DNA of 53,657 nucleotides. It comes from Candidatus Cloacimonadota bacterium (lineage in GTDB: Bacteria > Cloacimonadota > Cloacimonadia > JGIOTU-2). The position numbers and the translations under genes were made by a program. Positions 50,978 to 53,657 of this stretch are shown here, piece after piece; within the stretch, counting starts at the first letter, position 1, and each line of letters opens with the position of its first letter. The stretch spans positions 1 through 53,657 of the forward strand of contig JAUWMT010000016.1 in assembly GCA_030613025.1 (NCBI GenBank), read 5' to 3'. A model generated the notes under the pieces. The model was not told the origin of the DNA. It did no database searches and was given only the letters and a program-made list of their open reading frames with translations.

Positions 50978-51594
50978 TGACCATGCAGAGATATAAAGCC
51001 ATCATCTTCGATCTTGGAAATGTGATCATCGACATTTCACCTAAAAATGCATGCGACTATTGGGCAGAAATTCGTCAAAAAAAGCCAGAAGAATTATATG
51101 TCGCCTTCCCCTTTGATGAAACCTATGCAAAATTTGAAAGAGGAGAGATCACCCCCGAAACCTTTAGAAAATATGTAGCAAAATGCCTGAGTATAACACT
51201 TTCCCAGAAAGAGTTCGATGAAGGATGGAGCATGATCTTGATCCAGTTGCGCGGGAATATTGCAGAGTTTTTACAGAGTCTCAAGAAGTCGTACAGAATT
51301 GTCGCCTTATCAAATACTAATGAAATTCACGTGCCAATGTGGCAGGAAATGTGCACTCCAATTCTTCCCTATTTTGAAAAAATCTTTTCATCAAATGAAA
51401 TCGGTTTCCGCAAACCCGAGCAGAATTCTTTCCAATGCGTTCTGGATTATTTACAGATACATCCAAAGGAAACAGTGTTTTTGGATGATAATTACGAAAA
51501 TACTATTGCTGCAGAAAGGATTGGGATGAAAGTAATTCACGTTGAAAGCTATGATCAAATGATGAAGGAGCTTGAGAAAATCGGGATATTGTAA
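50977..51594 (+). CDS. HAD family phosphatase (YihX-like)
   Basis: 205 aa. Motif I IIFDLGNVIIDI with nucleophile Asp12, motif II LSNTNEIH near 112, motif III FRKPEQNSFQ Lys near 147, motif IV VFLDDNYENTIAA near 171. Small helical cap (~17-85). Substrate not readable; relatives remove phosphate from sugar or nucleotide phosphates. Starts on the last base of the UPF0316 gene (TAATG) with AAAGGA just before. Confidence 0.92.
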   Translation: MTMQRYKAIIFDLGNVIIDISPKNACDYWAEIRQKKPEELYVAFPFDETYAKFERGEITPETFRKYVAKCLSITLSQKEFDEGWSMILIQLRGNIAEFLQSLKKSYRIVALSNTNEIHVPMWQEMCTPILPYFEKIFSSNEIGFRKPEQNSFQCVLDYLQIHPKETVFLDDNYENTIAAERIGMKVIHVESYDQMMKELEKIGIL

Positions 51595-51744
51595 TTTAAT
51601 TCTCATACATTTTCAATCCAAATAACATTTTTTTTCTTAAATTGAGTTGTAGCGAAATTGGGAAACAGATAATTTATGAGAATTTATGGAAATATCTTAA
51701 TTTTCCAAAAAATGCAAATTAATTGTAATATCTAATATAAATTA

Positions 51745-51750
51745 ATTGAC
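51745..51750 (+). promoter_or_regulatory. TTGACA box upstream of the AAA ATPase
   Basis: Perfect TTGACA 64 nt before the ATG at 51815 in a very AT-rich gap; likely drives the ATPase-RloB pair. No standard -10. Confidence 0.4.
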
Positions 51751-51814
51751 ATAAACATATTTTAAATGGAAATTTGCATATTATGTGTAATAATCACAAT
51801 TTATGGAGATAAAT

Positions 51815-53125
51815 ATGATACTGAAATTTAAAATAAAAAACCATCTATCCATAAAAGATGAAGTAGTTTTGGACTTTGTAGCAACGAAAAAAGACAAAAA
51901 CTTTAACTTTTTTTGCGAAGAAATTGGAAAATATAAGGTCTTGAAGATTGCGATGCTTTTGGGTCCTAATGCTTCAGGTAAATCCAACATATTGCATGCA
52001 TTAGACAGATTACGTAGTGTAGTATTAAATGATAATTTAAGTAAAAATGATGAAATAGATTATATTCCTTTTGAATTTGATTCTTCTACAAGAAAATCAC
52101 CAACAGTTTTTGAAATTGAATTTTTAATAAACTCAAATAAATTTTCATATAGGATTGAGTTCAATGACAAATTTATATTAAGTGAAAATTTACATGTATT
52201 TGCCCCAAATAAAGCTAATTATTTCAATAGAACTACAGACAAGAAAACCGGAAAGGTGCTATTAGTTCAAGGCAATAAATTTGATATTGATGAAGTAGAT
52301 AAAAGGACTATTGAAGGTAATACACTTCCTAATATGACAATTTTATCTGGATACAATAAGACAAGTTTGCAGATTAAAATTCTAAAGAAAACTCGAGAAT
52401 GGTTTGAGAACTATCTAAATCCTATAATTGAGCCGGGAACTAAATTAACTGATTACGTTAAGTCAAAATTGCATAAAGATAAGATTAATAAAAAACTACT
52501 TATCAGTTTACTTGAAAAAGCTGATCTCAACATATGTGATACAACTATCAATGAATTTAAGATCACAAAAGAAATGGTTGAAAGCTTAAAAGACGAAGAT
52601 ATTGTTTTATATGAAATCATGAAAAGAAGAATGGGCGATAAAAATGAACTGGTTAATTTAAACCTGTATTTTCAACATCTAATAATTAAAGAGAACAAAG
52701 AAAAACTCTATAAATTACAAAGTGGTTTAGAATCCCTGGGGACACTAAGATATTTTGGACTATCAGGTGTTCTAACGGAATTAATAGATAAACCCGGCAT
52801 ATTAAACATTGATGAATTGGAATCATCACTTCATCCTGATTTGTTGTATCATTTCATTAATACTTTTATGTTAAATACAAAAAAATCTCAACTGATTTTT
52901 ACATCACATTATTATCCTTTACTTGAGGACACAGATGAGCTAAGAAAAGATATAGTATGGTTTACAGAAAAACGTGAAGACGGATCTACTGAGTTGTATT
53001 CATTGAAAGACATTAATATCCGTTCTTCATTGAATTATTATAAAGCATACAAAACCGGTAAATTTGGTGCTAAACCATTTATTGGATCTGCATATCTTCC
53101 TAATCCTGAGGTGAAGGATGAGTAA
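51815..53125 (+). CDS. AAA family ATPase, partner of an RloB-like protein (AbiL-like)
   Basis: 436 aa from the ATG at 51815 (GGAG 6 nt upstream; ATG four codons earlier lies in the ribosome-binding site itself). AAA_15/21-type, SMC/OLD-like ATPase: ILKFKIKNHLSIKDEVVLDF at the start, Walker A LLGPNASGKSNILHAL (~46-61), signature-like SLGTLRYFGLSGVL (~305), Walker B ILNIDELESSLHPDL (~325) and a switch His in FTSHYYPLL (~360). Insert between ~95 and 290 is helical. Overlaps the RloB-like gene by 8 bases. The pair resembles AbiLi-AbiLii abortive infection systems. Codon use is more AT-rich than neighbours, which suggests transfer. Confidence 0.88.
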   Translation: MILKFKIKNHLSIKDEVVLDFVATKKDKNFNFFCEEIGKYKVLKIAMLLGPNASGKSNILHALDRLRSVVLNDNLSKNDEIDYIPFEFDSSTRKSPTVFEIEFLINSNKFSYRIEFNDKFILSENLHVFAPNKANYFNRTTDKKTGKVLLVQGNKFDIDEVDKRTIEGNTLPNMTILSGYNKTSLQIKILKKTREWFENYLNPIIEPGTKLTDYVKSKLHKDKINKKLLISLLEKADLNICDTTINEFKITKEMVESLKDEDIVLYEIMKRRMGDKNELVNLNLYFQHLIIKENKEKLYKLQSGLESLGTLRYFGLSGVLTELIDKPGILNIDELESSLHPDLLYHFINTFMLNTKKSQLIFTSHYYPLLEDTDELRKDIVWFTEKREDGSTELYSLKDINIRSSLNYYKAYKTGKFGAKPFIGSAYLPNPEVKDE

Positions 53126-53591
53126 ACGAGAAGAAGGAATTTCCATTGCTATAATTTCTGAAGGTGAAACAGAATCATGGTATTTTAAACAACTATCTAC
53201 TGCCGAAAGAGTACATGTAACTCCTTATCCCAGAGAAGATAAAAGTCTTGACTCACTATATGATAAAGCTGTAGATTTAATCTATGATAGAAGTTTTGAT
53301 TTTATATTCGGATTAGTCGATTTGGATATAAGCAAAAACAATAAAACAAAATTACAGAAACTTAATAGTTTATCAAAGAAATCAAATAACTTTTATGTTG
53401 TCCGATCTCAACCATGTTTTGAATATTGGTTTTATCTTCATAGCGGAAAATATTCATCTCGCTATTTTTCAACTTGGAAAAATGAAGATCCATTAAAACC
53501 TGAAATTAAGAAAATCATTGATGAGTTCACTCTAAAAACCTTTCAATATAGTTCACAAAATACTTTACACAAAGTAATGATCAAATATTAG
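53118..53591 (+). CDS. RloB-like protein (TOPRIM-type), possibly short
   Basis: 157 aa. RloB signature: IAIISEGETESWYFKQL (~9-25, the E-G-E-T-E motif), FIFGLVDLDISKN (~62-74, acidic pair), and VVRSQPCFEYWFYLH (~94-108). Together these resemble a TOPRIM-like nuclease core. The C-terminus ends at VMIKY, shorter than RloB proteins of ~200 aa that carry a further helical segment, so it may be a short form or truncated. Coupled to the ATPase by an 8-base overlap. Function inferred from family: effector of an ATPase-nuclease defence pair. Confidence 0.82.
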   Translation: MSKREEGISIAIISEGETESWYFKQLSTAERVHVTPYPREDKSLDSLYDKAVDLIYDRSFDFIFGLVDLDISKNNKTKLQKLNSLSKKSNNFYVVRSQPCFEYWFYLHSGKYSSRYFSTWKNEDPLKPEIKKIIDEFTLKTFQYSSQNTLHKVMIKY

Positions 53592-53628
53592 TATGGTTAA
53601 ATAAGTAATATTTTTTAAGGAAATCACT

Positions 53629-53657
53629 ATGTTTCATACGAACGAAAATCATATACA
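53629..53657 (+). CDS. start of a further gene, cut by the window edge
   Basis: ATG after AAGGA (7 nt spacing), reading MFHTNENHI to the edge. Too little to identify; placed just after the defence pair and could belong to the same unit. Confidence 0.4.

Noticed and set aside
1-53657. CRISPR arrays, tRNA or rRNA genes
   Set aside because: No regularly spaced direct repeats of CRISPR type and no tRNA or rRNA-like sequence was noticed on either strand; the repeats seen are dispersed hairpins.

Overview
The window is an AT-rich bacterial chromosome segment. Secreted proteins end in FlgD/type IX-like C-terminal domains (the 752-aa protein at 20493-22751 and the 761-aa protein at 24320-26605), several lipoproteins carry SPII signals, and gaps are packed with dispersed hairpin repeats. 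No promoter of the Bacteroidetes TAnnTTTG type was noticed; a TTGACA box recurs in front of genes instead. Together this suggests a Gram-negative of the FCB group outside Bacteroidetes, for example Candidatus Cloacimonadota. The lineage is an inference by style only; no rRNA is present. TGA is used as a normal stop.

Layout. 1-2.2 kb (-): mtnA, a class II aldolase and a GxxExxY protein, chained by TAATG overlaps. 2.2-4.2 kb: nitroreductase (+), a small membrane protein and a TSUP permease (-). 4.4-11.3 kb (-): a tight operon of two paralogous oligopeptidase-B-like proteins, a glutamate-cysteine ligase and an ATP-grasp ligase. 11.3-17.8 kb (-): a four-helix-bundle element, a beta-helix lipoprotein, an LPP20-like lipoprotein, then murI, an IF-2B-like protein and hutU. 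18-20.2 kb (+): an accessory patch with two genes, each preceded by the same 20-nt sequence; the second is a PD-(D/E)xK nuclease-like gene with an in-frame TGA. 20.5-26.6 kb (-): three secreted proteins (beta-rich surface protein, free-standing SBP-Cache protein, transglutaminase-like protein). 27.5-33.2 kb (-): pyrimidine operon pyrB-pyrC-pyrK-pyrD-pyrR-pyrF, with a 400-bp element bearing terminal inverted repeats between pyrR and pyrF. 33.6-36.9 kb: DUF1015 protein, a 1.3-kb repeat-only gap and a LUD protein. 37-41 kb (+): a frameshifted DUF6602-like gene, a membrane-protein remnant, dnaX and nth. 41.5-45.3 kb (-): an envelope operon (LPP20-domain protein, TPR-CsgG-FlgT_C protein, FadL-like porin) closed by a strong terminator. 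45.4-51.6 kb: GNAT, a frameshifted lipoprotein, rfbB, an ABC-F ATPase, a tautomerase remnant, a UPF0316 protein and a HAD phosphatase. 51.8 kb to the end (+): an AAA ATPase and RloB-like pair resembling AbiL-type defence, then the first codons of another gene.

How the genes work together. The pyr operon makes UMP apart from the carbamoyl-phosphate step. dnaX and nth form a replication/repair pair. The gshA/ATP-grasp pair should make gamma-glutamylcysteine and a further ligated product. The 41.5-45.3 kb operon looks like an outer-membrane assembly using flagellar H-ring-type domains without flagellar neighbours. Several genes are visibly broken (in-frame TGA, poly-A frameshifts, remnants), so the window mixes stable housekeeping operons with decaying accessory DNA.
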